Shown: positions 1 to 6,056 of the stretch, in pieces
Position numbering within the stretch: position 1 is the first letter of the stretch
Layout: each line of letters starts with the position of its first letter
Source: GWA2-44-9 sp964429675
Lineage (GTDB): Bacteria > Patescibacteriota > Minisyncoccia > 2-02-FULL-40-12 > GWA2-44-9
DNA length: 10,945 nucleotides
Direction of reading: 5' to 3'
Assembly (NCBI GenBank): GCA_964429675.1
Contig: CAYSDF010000032.1
Location: 1 to 10,945 of the forward strand
Notes under the pieces: generated by a model
Database searches by the model: none
What the model was told of the DNA's origin: nothing
What the model saw: the letters and a program-made list of their open reading frames with translations, nothing else
Made by a program: the position numbers and the translations under genes

Positions 1-111
1 CTCAATCGTTTCTACGATCTGCTGAGCCGACTTATCGATAATCTTATTATCGTAAGCCTTCAGCTTGATTCGTATTCTCTGTTGTGCAGTTGTTTCTGTT
101 TTCTTTGCCAT
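1..111 (-). CDS. rpsJ: Ribosomal protein S10 (uS10), N-terminal part only
   Basis: The reading frame runs off the left window edge, so only 37 codons are visible. The peptide starts MAKKTETTAQQRIRIKLKAY and continues with a stretch ending in SAQQIVETIE, which is the standard N-terminal beta strand and first helix of S10, a small-subunit head protein (NusE in transcription antitermination). It follows tuf by 55 nt on the same strand, the usual junction of the str and S10 clusters. The ATG has no Shine-Dalgarno; the base of a strong 15-bp hairpin lies only 15 nt upstream, so the end of tuf and the start of rpsJ may be separated or adjusted by that structure. S10 proteins are about 100 residues, so roughly two thirds of the gene lies outside. 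Confidence 0.93.
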   Translation of the reverse strand, partial: MAKKTETTAQQRIRIKLKAYDNKIIDKSAQQIVETIE

Positions 112-126
112 TGATAAGGATCAAAG

Positions 127-162
127 CCCAGCCCCAGTTTCTATACAGAAACTGGGGCTGGG
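127..162 (-). terminator. Perfect 15-bp hairpin between tuf and rpsJ
   Basis: Arms 127-141 and 148-162 are exactly complementary with a 6-nt loop (142-147). On the minus strand it starts 4 nt after the tuf stop codon and ends 15 nt before the rpsJ ATG. On that strand the following bases are CTTTGATCC, with no U tract, so it is not a standard intrinsic terminator. It could be a partial terminator, a 3'-end stabiliser or processing site for tuf mRNA, or a translational element for rpsJ. The structure is certain; the role is inferred. Confidence 0.55.
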
Positions 163-166
163 TATT

Positions 167-1369
167 TTATACATGAATCTTCGTTACGACTCCTGCTCCA
201 ACGGTCTTACCACCTTCTCGGATAGCAAATCTCTGTTTCTCTTGCATAGCAATAGGAGCAATAAGTTTGACTTTTAGGTTAGCGGTATCCCCTGGCATGA
301 CCATCTCGGTACCTTCAGGCAGCATAACTTCTCCGGTGACATCAGTAGTTCTGAAATAAAACTGAGGTTTGTAGCCTTTGAAAAATGGGGTGTGTCGTCC
401 GCCCTCTTCCTTGGTCAAGACGTATATCTCAGCATCAAACTCAGTATGAGGAGTTATAGAGCCGGGCTTAGCCAGAACCTGACCTCTTTCGATATCTTCT
501 TTCTTGGTTCCTCTCAAAAGCACGCCGGCATTATCTCCAGCCATACCTTCGTCTAACTGTTTATTGAACATCTCTATACCGGTAACTACGGTCTTAGTAG
601 TAGGCTTTAAACCAACGATTTCAATTTCTTCGTTTATTTTGACGATACCTCTTTCGATTCTTCCGGTGACAACGGTGCCTCGGCCTTCAATAGAGAAGAT
701 ATCTTCTACCGGCATCAAGAAAGGCTTCTCAGTCTCTCTGACCGGGTCTGGTACAAATGAATCTACGCTATCAATGAGTTCTTTTACTTTCAAAACAAAC
801 GCTCCGTCTTTTGTCTTCTCCTCGAGAGCCTTAAGACCAGAACCTCTTATAATCGGGGTCTTGTCTCCGGGATATTGATATTTATTTAAGAGTTCTCTTA
901 TTTCAGTCTCAACCAAATCAATCATTTCCGGATCATCAACCTGATCAACTTTGTTCAAGAAAACTAAAAGATAAGGAACACCAACTTGTCGGGCGAGCAA
1001 AATGTGCTCTCGGGTCTGAGGCATAGGACCATCAGAAGCTGCAACGACGATAATAGCGGCATCCATTTGAGCGGCACCGGTGATCATGTTTTTAATGTAG
1101 TCCTGGTGACCTGGGGCATCAACGTGAGCATAGTGTCTCTTTGGAGTCCAATATTCGGAATGGTGAAGTGCGATAGTGATACCTCTGGCTTTTTCTTCCG
1201 GAGCATTATCGATCTGATCTACGGCTTCGACTCTGGCTCCATAGCCTTCATCCTTAAACAAATCCATGGTATGCAAAATTGCCGCGGTAAGAGTTGTTTT
1301 ACCGTGGTCGACGTGACCGATTGTACCGATATTGAGATGCGGCTTTGTCCTTTCAAATTTTCCTGCCAT
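167..1369 (-). CDS. tuf: Translation elongation factor Tu (EF-Tu)
   Basis: This 400-residue GTPase delivers aminoacyl-tRNA to the ribosomal A site in the cytosol. The G domain shows the P loop GHVDHGKT (19-26), the switch I segment ARGIT (61-65), DAPGHQD (84-90) and NKVD (139-142); beta-barrel domain 2 follows from about 215 and domain 3 from about 310 to the end (GGKTVGAGVVTKIHV). Length is normal. Departures from the commonest bacterial sequence are DAPGHQD for DCPGHAD, SGLKAL (177-182) for SALKAL at the G5 motif, and RGITIALHHSEYW for the usual RGITINTSHVEY. The start ATG fits the conserved N-terminus; it has no Shine-Dalgarno. A consensus-like promoter overlaps the end of the gene upstream (1465-1493), so tuf is probably expressed both from that promoter and by read-through of the str operon. 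Confidence 0.98.
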   Translation of the reverse strand: MAGKFERTKPHLNIGTIGHVDHGKTTLTAAILHTMDLFKDEGYGARVEAVDQIDNAPEEKARGITIALHHSEYWTPKRHYAHVDAPGHQDYIKNMITGAAQMDAAIIVVAASDGPMPQTREHILLARQVGVPYLLVFLNKVDQVDDPEMIDLVETEIRELLNKYQYPGDKTPIIRGSGLKALEEKTKDGAFVLKVKELIDSVDSFVPDPVRETEKPFLMPVEDIFSIEGRGTVVTGRIERGIVKINEEIEIVGLKPTTKTVVTGIEMFNKQLDEGMAGDNAGVLLRGTKKEDIERGQVLAKPGSITPHTEFDAEIYVLTKEEGGRHTPFFKGYKPQFYFRTTDVTGEVMLPEGTEMVMPGDTANLKVKLIAPIAMQEKQRFAIREGGKTVGAGVVTKIHV

Positions 1370-1464
1370 TTGGCTTGTACGTTGAGCGTGGATGTCGAGT
1401 GTGGTTTAAAACAACAATCTACATGCTACGTTCTACGATCCTATTAAATTAATATGCAAAATCT

Positions 1465-1493
1465 ATTTTAATCTAATCGCTGTCATTAGTCAA
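1465..1493 (-). promoter_or_regulatory. Sigma-70-type promoter for tuf
   Basis: The -35 TTGACT (1493-1488) and the -10 TAAAAT (1470-1465) are separated by 17 nt. The -35 lies inside the last codons (Leu-Thr-Asn-Asp-Ser-Asp) of the small upstream gene. Predicted initiation near 1458 gives a leader of about 88 nt before the tuf ATG. Based on match to consensus only. Confidence 0.65.
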
Positions 1494-1826
1494 CCCCGTC
1501 CTTGAAAAGGCTCTCTCTTCAATCTCTATCTGGTTTTTCAAGGCTAATATTTCTCTGTTCAGTTTATCCAACAATTCTGACTCTCGGCCAGAACCGGAGA
1601 CTCCATTTCCTATGGCACTTCCTATATGCTGCATTCTTTGGGGCTCATTTATGTCACCGTGGCCATTACCATTGCCATGATTGATCTTGATATCCTTCTC
1701 TTCTTTTTCTGAAATCAAATCCTTATAAAGCTTATAGTCTAAGATAACCATAGAAGGCTCGCCGTTATCTAAAACTAAAACGGCGGTAGAATTCTTGATT
1801 AACTTTTTAAGTTCTTTTACATCCAT
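1473..1826 (-). CDS. Small protein with Phd/YefM antitoxin-like N-terminus, inside the str operon
   Basis: This 117-residue protein is of unknown role. Residues 13-40 (AVLVLDNGEPSMVILDYKLY and onward) resemble the beta-strand/helix start of Phd/YefM antitoxins, in which such a module binds operator DNA and dimerises. Residues 50-60 form a Gly/His/Asn-rich linker, and 81-106 (ending LNREILALKNQIEIEERAF) look like a coiled coil. No toxin frame is adjacent: the neighbours are fusA (228 nt upstream) and tuf (103 nt downstream). The start codon lies on the inner edge of a 15-bp inverted repeat, and there is no Shine-Dalgarno. The tuf promoter overlaps its final codons. It could be an orphan antitoxin-like regulator or a lineage-specific protein; the fold link rests on pattern recognition only. 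Confidence 0.72.
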   Translation of the reverse strand: MDVKELKKLIKNSTAVLVLDNGEPSMVILDYKLYKDLISEKEEKDIKINHGNGNGHGDINEPQRMQHIGSAIGNGVSGSGRESELLDKLNREILALKNQIEIEERAFSRTGLTNDSD

Positions 1827-1949
1827 CCCGTTAGAGACAGGTTGCGACCTGGTCGCAACCGTGCCAAGTTATTTATCTACTATTTCCCGTTAAGATACTC
1901 TGGCCACTGCTTATTCAATAATTCGTGCCAGCTATGTCTCTAACGGGAT
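1825..1949. repeat. 125-bp element bounded by 15-bp perfect inverted repeats
   Basis: Arms 1825-1839 (ATCCCGTTAGAGACA) and 1935-1949 are exact reverse complements. Inside, beside the left arm, is a 21-nt palindrome centred at 1850 (1840-1860, arms GGTTGCGACC). The minus strand between in-frame stops (1880-1942) encodes a 19-residue fragment containing HELLNKQWPEYLNGK, which looks like the tail of a lost protein. This is consistent with a MITE or REP-type non-autonomous element, or with a structured leader for the small gene, whose ATG (1826-1824) overlaps the left arm. No transposase is present. Confidence 0.6.
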
Positions 1950-1977
1950 TATTTTTTCCACGACGGGGTCCTGTCAC
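1948..1977 (-). promoter_or_regulatory. Possible promoter upstream of the small gene
   Basis: GTGACA (1977-1972), an 18-nt spacer and AATAAT (1953-1948) match sigma-70 hexamers at 5 of 6 positions each. If used, the transcript would begin within the inverted-repeat element and carry its folded RNA as leader for the gene at 1473-1826. Weak, consensus-only evidence. Confidence 0.3.
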
Positions 1978-2039
1978 CGCTTTACCCCATAAATACTCAG
2001 ATTACTTCCGTCTTGATGGGGTCCCCAATCGGTGCCACC
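1962..2039. repeat. Imperfect direct repeat in the gap after fusA
   Basis: GA[C/T]GGGGTCC followed by TG[T/C]CACC occurs at 1962-1978 and again, with an 8-nt expansion, at 2015-2039. The second copy contains the palindrome TGGGGTCCCCA (2017-2027). This fills the gap between fusA and the inverted-repeat element and may be a second decayed mobile-element end. No U-rich terminator follows fusA. Confidence 0.35.
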
Positions 2040-2054
2040 CCTTTCCTTATCTCC

Positions 2055-4160
2055 CTACTTCTTACCCTCGACGATGAGCTGGGTGACATTATTTGGAACC
2101 GGTTCATAATGATCGAACTCCATTGTAAACGTCCCTCTTCCCTCAGTCAAGGACCTAATTGATGTGGCATAACCAAACATTTCAGACAAAGGAACTCTTG
2201 ATTCAATTATTTTTAAGTTAAGAGGGCTTCGGTCATTAACGCTAAGTATCTGACCGCGTCTTGATGCCAGATCGCCCGTTGATTCTCCAAGGAACTTATC
2301 CGGAACTATAATTTCAACTTTCATAACAGGTTCAAGAATGATTGCCTTAGCTCTTTTAGCTGCTTCCTGCAATGCGGTTGAGGCAGCTATCTTGAAGGCT
2401 ATTTCCGATGAGTCTACCTCATGATATGAACCGTCATATAGAGTAACTTTCATATCCACCATAGGGAATCCGGCAACGACACCCTTATCCATTGCTTCTT
2501 TGACTCCCTTTTCTGACGGGGCAATAAACTCTTTAGGAACAGATCCTCCTTTTATAGCATCCACGAATTCGTATCCCTGACCCCTCTCTTTAGGCTCAAC
2601 TCGCAACCAAACATGGCCATATTGACCCCGGCCTCCTGATTGCCTGATATATTTACCTTCTGCCTCGGCTGTACCAGAAATAGTTTCTTTGTATGCTACC
2701 TGAGGACGGCCGACATTAACATTGACTCCGAATTCTCTCTTTAAGCGGTCAACTATAATTTCCAGATGGAGCTCTCCCATACCGGAGATGATGGTTTCCG
2801 CAGTTTCTTCGTCGCTCTTTATTCTGAAGGTAGGATCTTCATCAGAAAGCTTCCTTAAGGCAAGGCTCATTTTTTCCTGATCAGCTTTCGTCTTTGGTTC
2901 AACCCTCAAAGAAATAACCGGCTCTGGCACATCAATACCTTCAAGAACAACTGGATTTTCAACATCACAAAGAGTGTCCCCTGTTTTGGTGGCCTTAAGT
3001 CCTACGGTGGCGGCTATATTGCCGGCAAAAATTTCTTTTATTTCTTCGCGGTCATTAGCATGCAAGCGGACGATGCGGCTGATACGCTCCTGCTGACCTG
3101 ATCTTGTATTTAAAAGGTAGGAACCCGACGTCAGTTTGCCTGAATAAACACGGAAAAAAGTAAGCGAGCCAACGAATGGATCAGTTGCAGTTTTAAAAGC
3201 CAATGCAGTAAACGGAGTATTCTCGTCGGGAGTAATATTTTTGTCCTGGCCTGTTTTCTGGTCAACACCTTTGATGGACGGAATATCCAGAGGCGAAGGA
3301 AGATAATAAGATACGGCGTCCAAAACAAGCTGAACACCTTTATTCTTTAAGGCCGAACCGCACAAAACAGGAAAAATTTTGTTTTCTATAGTTGCCTTTC
3401 TTATAATTTTCCTTAATCTTTCTAAGGAAATTTCTTTGCCCTCAAGATATTCAGACATAGCTTCGTCATCCTGCTCGACGATCTTTTCTATCGCCACAGC
3501 CCTTTCTTTCTTGGCTGCATCCATAAGATGAGCTGGGATTTCACCTTTGATGACTTTCTCTCCCTTGTCGCCATCAAATGTAATATATTCCATCGTCAAA
3601 AGATCCACTATTCCCTTGAATTGATCTTCATGTCCATCGGGAATATGAAGCTTTACAGCATAGGGAGAAAGACGCTCCATGATTGAATTAAATGAACGAT
3701 CAAAAGACGCACCTAAACGATCCAGTTTATTTATAAAACAAATACGAGGAACCTTATAATCGTCGGCGTAGCGCCAGTTGGTCTCAGATTGAGGCTCAAC
3801 TCCAGCAACACCGTCAAACACAACCACAGCCCCGTCCAGCACTCTCAGAGAACGCTTTACTTCAATAGTGAAATCTATATGCCCAGGAGTATCGATGATA
3901 TTCAGCTTAATTTTGTCTGCAACTTTATCTTTAGCATCAGTCGGCACCCAAAAAGCGGTGACTGCAGCGGCGGTAATAGTAATTCCTCTTTCTCTCTCCT
4001 GCTCCATCCAGTCCATTACCGTATCCCCTTCATGGACCTCTCCTATCTTGTGAGATATTCCTGTATAAAAAAGAATCCTCTCTGAGGTTGTGGTCTTACC
4101 GGCATCAATATGAGCAATGACACCTATATTCCTAATTTTATCAATTGGATAATCAGCCAA
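2055..4160 (-). CDS. fusA: Translation elongation factor G (EF-G)
   Basis: This 701-residue translocase GTPase drives tRNA-mRNA translocation and, with RRF, ribosome recycling. Visible motifs are the P loop AHIDAGKTT (16-24), RGIT (58-61), DTPGH (90-94), NKLD (144-147) and GSALKN (268-273). Domain II begins near 315, domain III near 410, and domain IV near 485 with the tip loop SGGRGQYGH (508-516) and HEVDSSE (580-586). Domain V follows from about 610, with GYATSIRSLTEGRG near the end. Length is standard. The start codon is TTG: an in-frame TAG lies five codons upstream with no ATG or GTG between, and the encoded start M-A-D-Y-P then R-N-I-G-V matches the family N-terminus. There is no Shine-Dalgarno. 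It is 94 nt downstream of rpsG, from which it is separated by a palindrome and a hairpin motif. Confidence 0.98.
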   Translation of the reverse strand: MADYPIDKIRNIGVIAHIDAGKTTTSERILFYTGISHKIGEVHEGDTVMDWMEQERERGITITAAAVTAFWVPTDAKDKVADKIKLNIIDTPGHIDFTIEVKRSLRVLDGAVVVFDGVAGVEPQSETNWRYADDYKVPRICFINKLDRLGASFDRSFNSIMERLSPYAVKLHIPDGHEDQFKGIVDLLTMEYITFDGDKGEKVIKGEIPAHLMDAAKKERAVAIEKIVEQDDEAMSEYLEGKEISLERLRKIIRKATIENKIFPVLCGSALKNKGVQLVLDAVSYYLPSPLDIPSIKGVDQKTGQDKNITPDENTPFTALAFKTATDPFVGSLTFFRVYSGKLTSGSYLLNTRSGQQERISRIVRLHANDREEIKEIFAGNIAATVGLKATKTGDTLCDVENPVVLEGIDVPEPVISLRVEPKTKADQEKMSLALRKLSDEDPTFRIKSDEETAETIISGMGELHLEIIVDRLKREFGVNVNVGRPQVAYKETISGTAEAEGKYIRQSGGRGQYGHVWLRVEPKERGQGYEFVDAIKGGSVPKEFIAPSEKGVKEAMDKGVVAGFPMVDMKVTLYDGSYHEVDSSEIAFKIAASTALQEAAKRAKAIILEPVMKVEIIVPDKFLGESTGDLASRRGQILSVNDRSPLNLKIIESRVPLSEMFGYATSIRSLTEGRGTFTMEFDHYEPVPNNVTQLIVEGKK

Positions 4161-4197
4161 CTTATTTATGAGCTAAGCGAATAATTATAAATTGGTG

Positions 4198-4215
4198 ACC
4201 CCGCCATGGCGGGGT
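4198..4215. repeat. 18-bp perfect GC-rich palindrome between rpsG and fusA
   Basis: ACCCCGCCATGGCGGGGT is exactly self-complementary with no spacer. It lies 39 nt after the rpsG stop and 37 nt before the fusA start. On the minus strand it is followed by CACCAATTTATAA, not a pure U run, so full termination is doubtful; attenuation or RNA processing is possible. It resembles in style the perfect palindromes at 7554, 7911 and 7933. Confidence 0.7.
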
Positions 4216-4235
4216 AACTTTTTGTAACCAATCGC
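4208..4235 (-). promoter_or_regulatory. Copy 2 of a hairpin motif shared with the rpsL leader
   Basis: On the minus strand this reads GCGATTGGTTAC, AAAAA, GTTACCCCGCC. The rpsL leader (5313-5341) carries GCGATTGGTTAT, AAACAC, ATAACCCCGCC. Flanks are identical, and the central stem is kept in both copies (one T-T mismatch here). This is a possible shared protein-binding site controlling the operon; function inferred. Confidence 0.5.
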
Positions 4236-4254
4236 TCTGCTCTTGGACAAAAAC

Positions 4255-4722
4255 TTACCAAGCAAAATGAGCGAAAGCCTTGTTGGCTTCGGCCATTCGA
4301 TGGACATCGTTCTTTTTCTTTATTGCGTTACCAAGGTTATTTGAAGCATTGATTATTTCTTCTGCGAGCTTTTCCTCCATGGGCTTGCCTTTCTGACCTT
4401 GAGCAGAGTCTATAATCCAGCGTAAAGCTAAAGCAACTTTACGCTCAGGCCGAACCTCAACAGGCACCTGATAGTTGGCGCCGCCGATTCTGCGTGACCG
4501 CAATTCCATATTAGGAGTTACGTTCTGAATAGCTTTATCAAATATTTCCAATCCCGGTTTTCCGGTCTTTTTTTCTATAACATCGAAGGCATTGTAGACT
4601 ATTCTTGTAGCGATAGCCTTTTTACCGGATTGCATTATTTTATTTATAAGTTTAGAAACTAAAACATTCGAGAATTTTATATCCGGTTTTGTGATATTTC
4701 TTTTTTTAACTGGTCTGCGCAT
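4255..4722 (-). CDS. rpsG: Ribosomal protein S7 (uS7)
   Basis: This 155-residue primary 16S-binding protein organises the 30S head. The N-terminal MRRPVKKRNI, the segment VSKLINKIMQSGKKAIATRI (27-46) and the RSRRIGGANYQVPVEVRPER block (76-95) are family hallmarks, as is the tail HRMAEANKAFAHFAW. Length is typical. It follows rpsL by only 12 nt of A/T-rich sequence without a Shine-Dalgarno. In E. coli, S7 represses its own operon by binding the longer rpsL-rpsG gap; here that gap is too short to hold such a site, so any autogenous control must act elsewhere, for example at the rpsL leader or the motif at 4208-4235. Confidence 0.97.
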   Translation of the reverse strand: MRRPVKKRNITKPDIKFSNVLVSKLINKIMQSGKKAIATRIVYNAFDVIEKKTGKPGLEIFDKAIQNVTPNMELRSRRIGGANYQVPVEVRPERKVALALRWIIDSAQGQKGKPMEEKLAEEIINASNNLGNAIKKKNDVHRMAEANKAFAHFAW

Positions 4723-4734
4723 GATTTATTAAAA

Positions 4735-5148
4735 TTATTTCTTGGCTTTCTTAGCTCCATATTTGGAACGCTGTTGCATTCTGCCCTCAACTCCGCCGGA
4801 ATCCAAAACTCCTCTTACTATATGATATCTGATACCTGGCAAATCTTTTACTCTTCCACCTCTTATAACAACAACTGAGTGCTCCTGCAAATTGTGGCCG
4901 ATACCAGGGATATATGCCGTGACTTCCATTCCATTAGTTAGTCTGACTCTGGCGACTTTACGCAAGGCTGAGTTTGGCTTCTTAGGAGTCATGGTCTTAA
5001 CCTGCAAACAAACTCCCCTCTTAAAAGACGCTGGGTAGCTAACCGGTCTGTTCTGTAAAGCATTAAAACCAAAAGTCAAAGCCGGCGACTTAGTTTTCGC
5101 TCTGGCGATCTTTCTTGGATGTTTTAAAAGCTGTCTAAATGTCGGCAT
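4735..5148 (-). CDS. rpsL: Ribosomal protein S12 (uS12)
   Basis: This 137-residue decoding-centre protein contacts helix 44 and the A-site codon-anticodon pair. PKKPNSALRK (55-64) holds the lysine that is unchanged in streptomycin-sensitive bacteria; GHNLQEHSVV (84-93) and RVKDLPGIRYH (99-109) are also conserved. Compared with E. coli S12 there are about 13 extra residues between PAL and KRGVC (TFGFNALQNRPVSYPASF), a form I associate with Parcubacteria. The ATG at 5148 is chosen because MPTFRQLLKHPR matches the S12 N-terminus; the frame could extend to 5211, but those codons lie in a folded leader. There is no Shine-Dalgarno, and the start codon overlaps a stem. It is the first gene of the operon, 254 nt from its promoter -10. 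Confidence 0.97.
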   Translation of the reverse strand: MPTFRQLLKHPRKIARAKTKSPALTFGFNALQNRPVSYPASFKRGVCLQVKTMTPKKPNSALRKVARVRLTNGMEVTAYIPGIGHNLQEHSVVVIRGGRVKDLPGIRYHIVRGVLDSGGVEGRMQQRSKYGAKKAKK

Positions 5149-5312
5149 GACGATTTTGTCAGTGAGTAGTTGCGAGTCTTCGAGCAGACGAACTGCTACA
5201 AAACTCGTCACCCCGCTCCATCTGGAATCATAATTTGATTTATATACACACTAGAGGCGTAAGCCGCCTATCGGCTCTACCTTGTGGTATCACTCACTAT
5301 CAGCCCAGATGG

Positions 5313-5341
5313 GGCGGGGTTATGTGTTTATAACCAATCGC
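5313..5341 (-). promoter_or_regulatory. Copy 1 of the shared hairpin motif in the rpsL leader
   Basis: Minus-strand GCGATTGG, then a hairpin GGTTAT-AAACAC-ATAACC, then CCCGCC. It matches 4208-4235 in both flanks (TAACCAATCGC and GGCGGGGT on the plus strand) with a one-base length difference in the middle. It overlaps the outer arm of the large leader domain by two bases, so the two helices compete slightly at their junction. Confidence 0.5.
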
Positions 5342-5373
5342 ATTGTAAAACAAATGCTCCTGGATAAACGACA

Positions 5374-5397
5374 TAAAAATAAGACCTCTAAGGTCTT
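5374..5397 (-). terminator. Short hairpin with U tract at the end of the M50 gene / start of the str transcript
   Basis: AAGACCT (5397-5391), loop TAG, AGGTCTT (5387-5381), then ATTTTTA. The 7-bp stem and U tract form a modest intrinsic terminator for the peptidase gene that stops at 5432. It begins about where transcription from the str promoter should start, so the same bases form the 5' end of the str mRNA. Confidence 0.5.
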
Positions 5398-5401
5398 CGC
5401 C

Positions 5402-5431
5402 AGTATAGCAGAGTGTCTCCCTTTATGTCAA
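5402..5431 (-). promoter_or_regulatory. Strong promoter of the str operon
   Basis: TTGACA (5431-5426), an 18-nt spacer and TATACT (5407-5402): a perfect -35 and a 5/6 -10. The -35 directly follows the TAA of the M50 peptidase gene. Predicted start of transcription is near 5395. It suits high expression of ribosomal protein and elongation factor genes. Confidence 0.8.
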
Positions 5432-6055
5432 TTAAAATCCGACTCCAACTATCAATTTGAATAAGAAGAACACTATTGGAAAGACTAGGGGGAAAATAAA
5501 GAAGAGAAAGAATACAAAAATAAACATACTATATTTGTACAAGAAATCTTTAAATGCTCGCATGCTATCAGGCAAGAAAGTCATCAAAAGCCAGTGGCCA
5601 TCAAGCGGAGGAATCGGGAAAAGATTGAAGACGGCTAGGACAAGATTAAGTCTTACAATAAAAGACAGCAACTGAGGTATGAGCGAGGTAGAAAAAACAT
5701 CGGGCAAGAATCTTAACGTCAGACCAAAAAGCAGAGCTAATACAATATTAGTTATTGGTCCGGCTATCGCTACTTTGGCCGGACCGTATTTACGATCCCT
5801 TAAATTATAAGGATTATAGGGCACTGGCTTGGCATAACCAAAGATAAACGGCGCATTCACAATAAATAAAAACAGCGGTAGAATCACCGAACCAAAAATA
5901 TCTAGGTGCTTTAATGGGTTTAGAGTCAATCGGCCCATGTTTTTGGCCGTTGGATCGCCCAGAGAATTAGCCATTGTACCATGAGCTAGCTCATGGATTA
6001 CCACTGAGTACAAAAGCACTACTACTTGAAATATAGCTAGTAAAAACGCATTCAC
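5432..6055 (-). CDS. Site-2-protease-like membrane zinc metallopeptidase (M50 family)
   Basis: This 207-residue polytopic membrane protein carries HELAH (21-25), the HExxH zinc and catalytic motif inside the first membrane helix, and FNLFPIPPLDG (143-153), whose Asp is the third zinc ligand in S2P-type proteases. GYAKPVPYNPYNLR (73-86) is the conserved loop before the central helix. Hydrophobic segments lie at about 1-25, 53-72, 93-113, 127-147 and 175-205. There is no PDZ domain, so it belongs with the short M50 group rather than RseP; the substrate is unknown. The start is GTG: no ATG lies upstream before an in-frame TGA, and the next Met (28) falls after the zinc motif. It is divergent from rpmB, and the str promoter begins at its stop codon. 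Confidence 0.93.
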   Translation of the reverse strand: MNAFLLAIFQVVVLLYSVVIHELAHGTMANSLGDPTAKNMGRLTLNPLKHLDIFGSVILPLFLFIVNAPFIFGYAKPVPYNPYNLRDRKYGPAKVAIAGPITNIVLALLFGLTLRFLPDVFSTSLIPQLLSFIVRLNLVLAVFNLFPIPPLDGHWLLMTFLPDSMRAFKDFLYKYSMFIFVFFLFFIFPLVFPIVFFLFKLIVGVGF

Positions 6056-6056
6056 C

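Larger units (their letters stand above)
5146..5397 (-). promoter_or_regulatory. Structured 5' leader of the str operon
   Basis: Between the predicted start of transcription (about 5395) and the rpsL ATG, the RNA is tiled by helices. In order these are: hairpin 5381-5397; a hairpin with arms GGTTAT/ATAACC (5318-5335); a large domain closed by 15-nt arms 5305-5319 and 5211-5225 (one C-A mismatch on the minus strand, a G-U pair if read from the plus strand) that holds a TAGAG/CTCTA stem; and a second domain closed by 5198-5210 with 5148-5159 (12 bp and one bulge) that holds AGCAG/CTGCT. The last arm ends at the start codon. I recognise no known riboswitch class; a ribosomal-protein leader is the natural inference. 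Confidence 0.55.

Noticed and set aside
504..878. 124-residue plus-strand frame opposite tuf
   Set aside because: Antisense shadow of the conserved EF-Tu coding sequence, as are the other frames opposite tuf, fusA and comEC.
1473..1826. Complete toxin-antitoxin module
   Set aside because: No toxin frame lies on either side; only an antitoxin-like N-terminus is visible.
4198..4220. Intrinsic terminator on the plus strand (hairpin then CTTTTTG)
   Set aside because: No plus-strand gene lies upstream in this region, so a plus-strand role has no support; kept as a palindrome and minus-strand RNA motif.
5149..5211. N-terminal extension of S12 by 21 codons from a GTG at 5211
   Set aside because: The family N-terminus begins at MPTFRQL, and the upstream codons lie in a paired leader arm.
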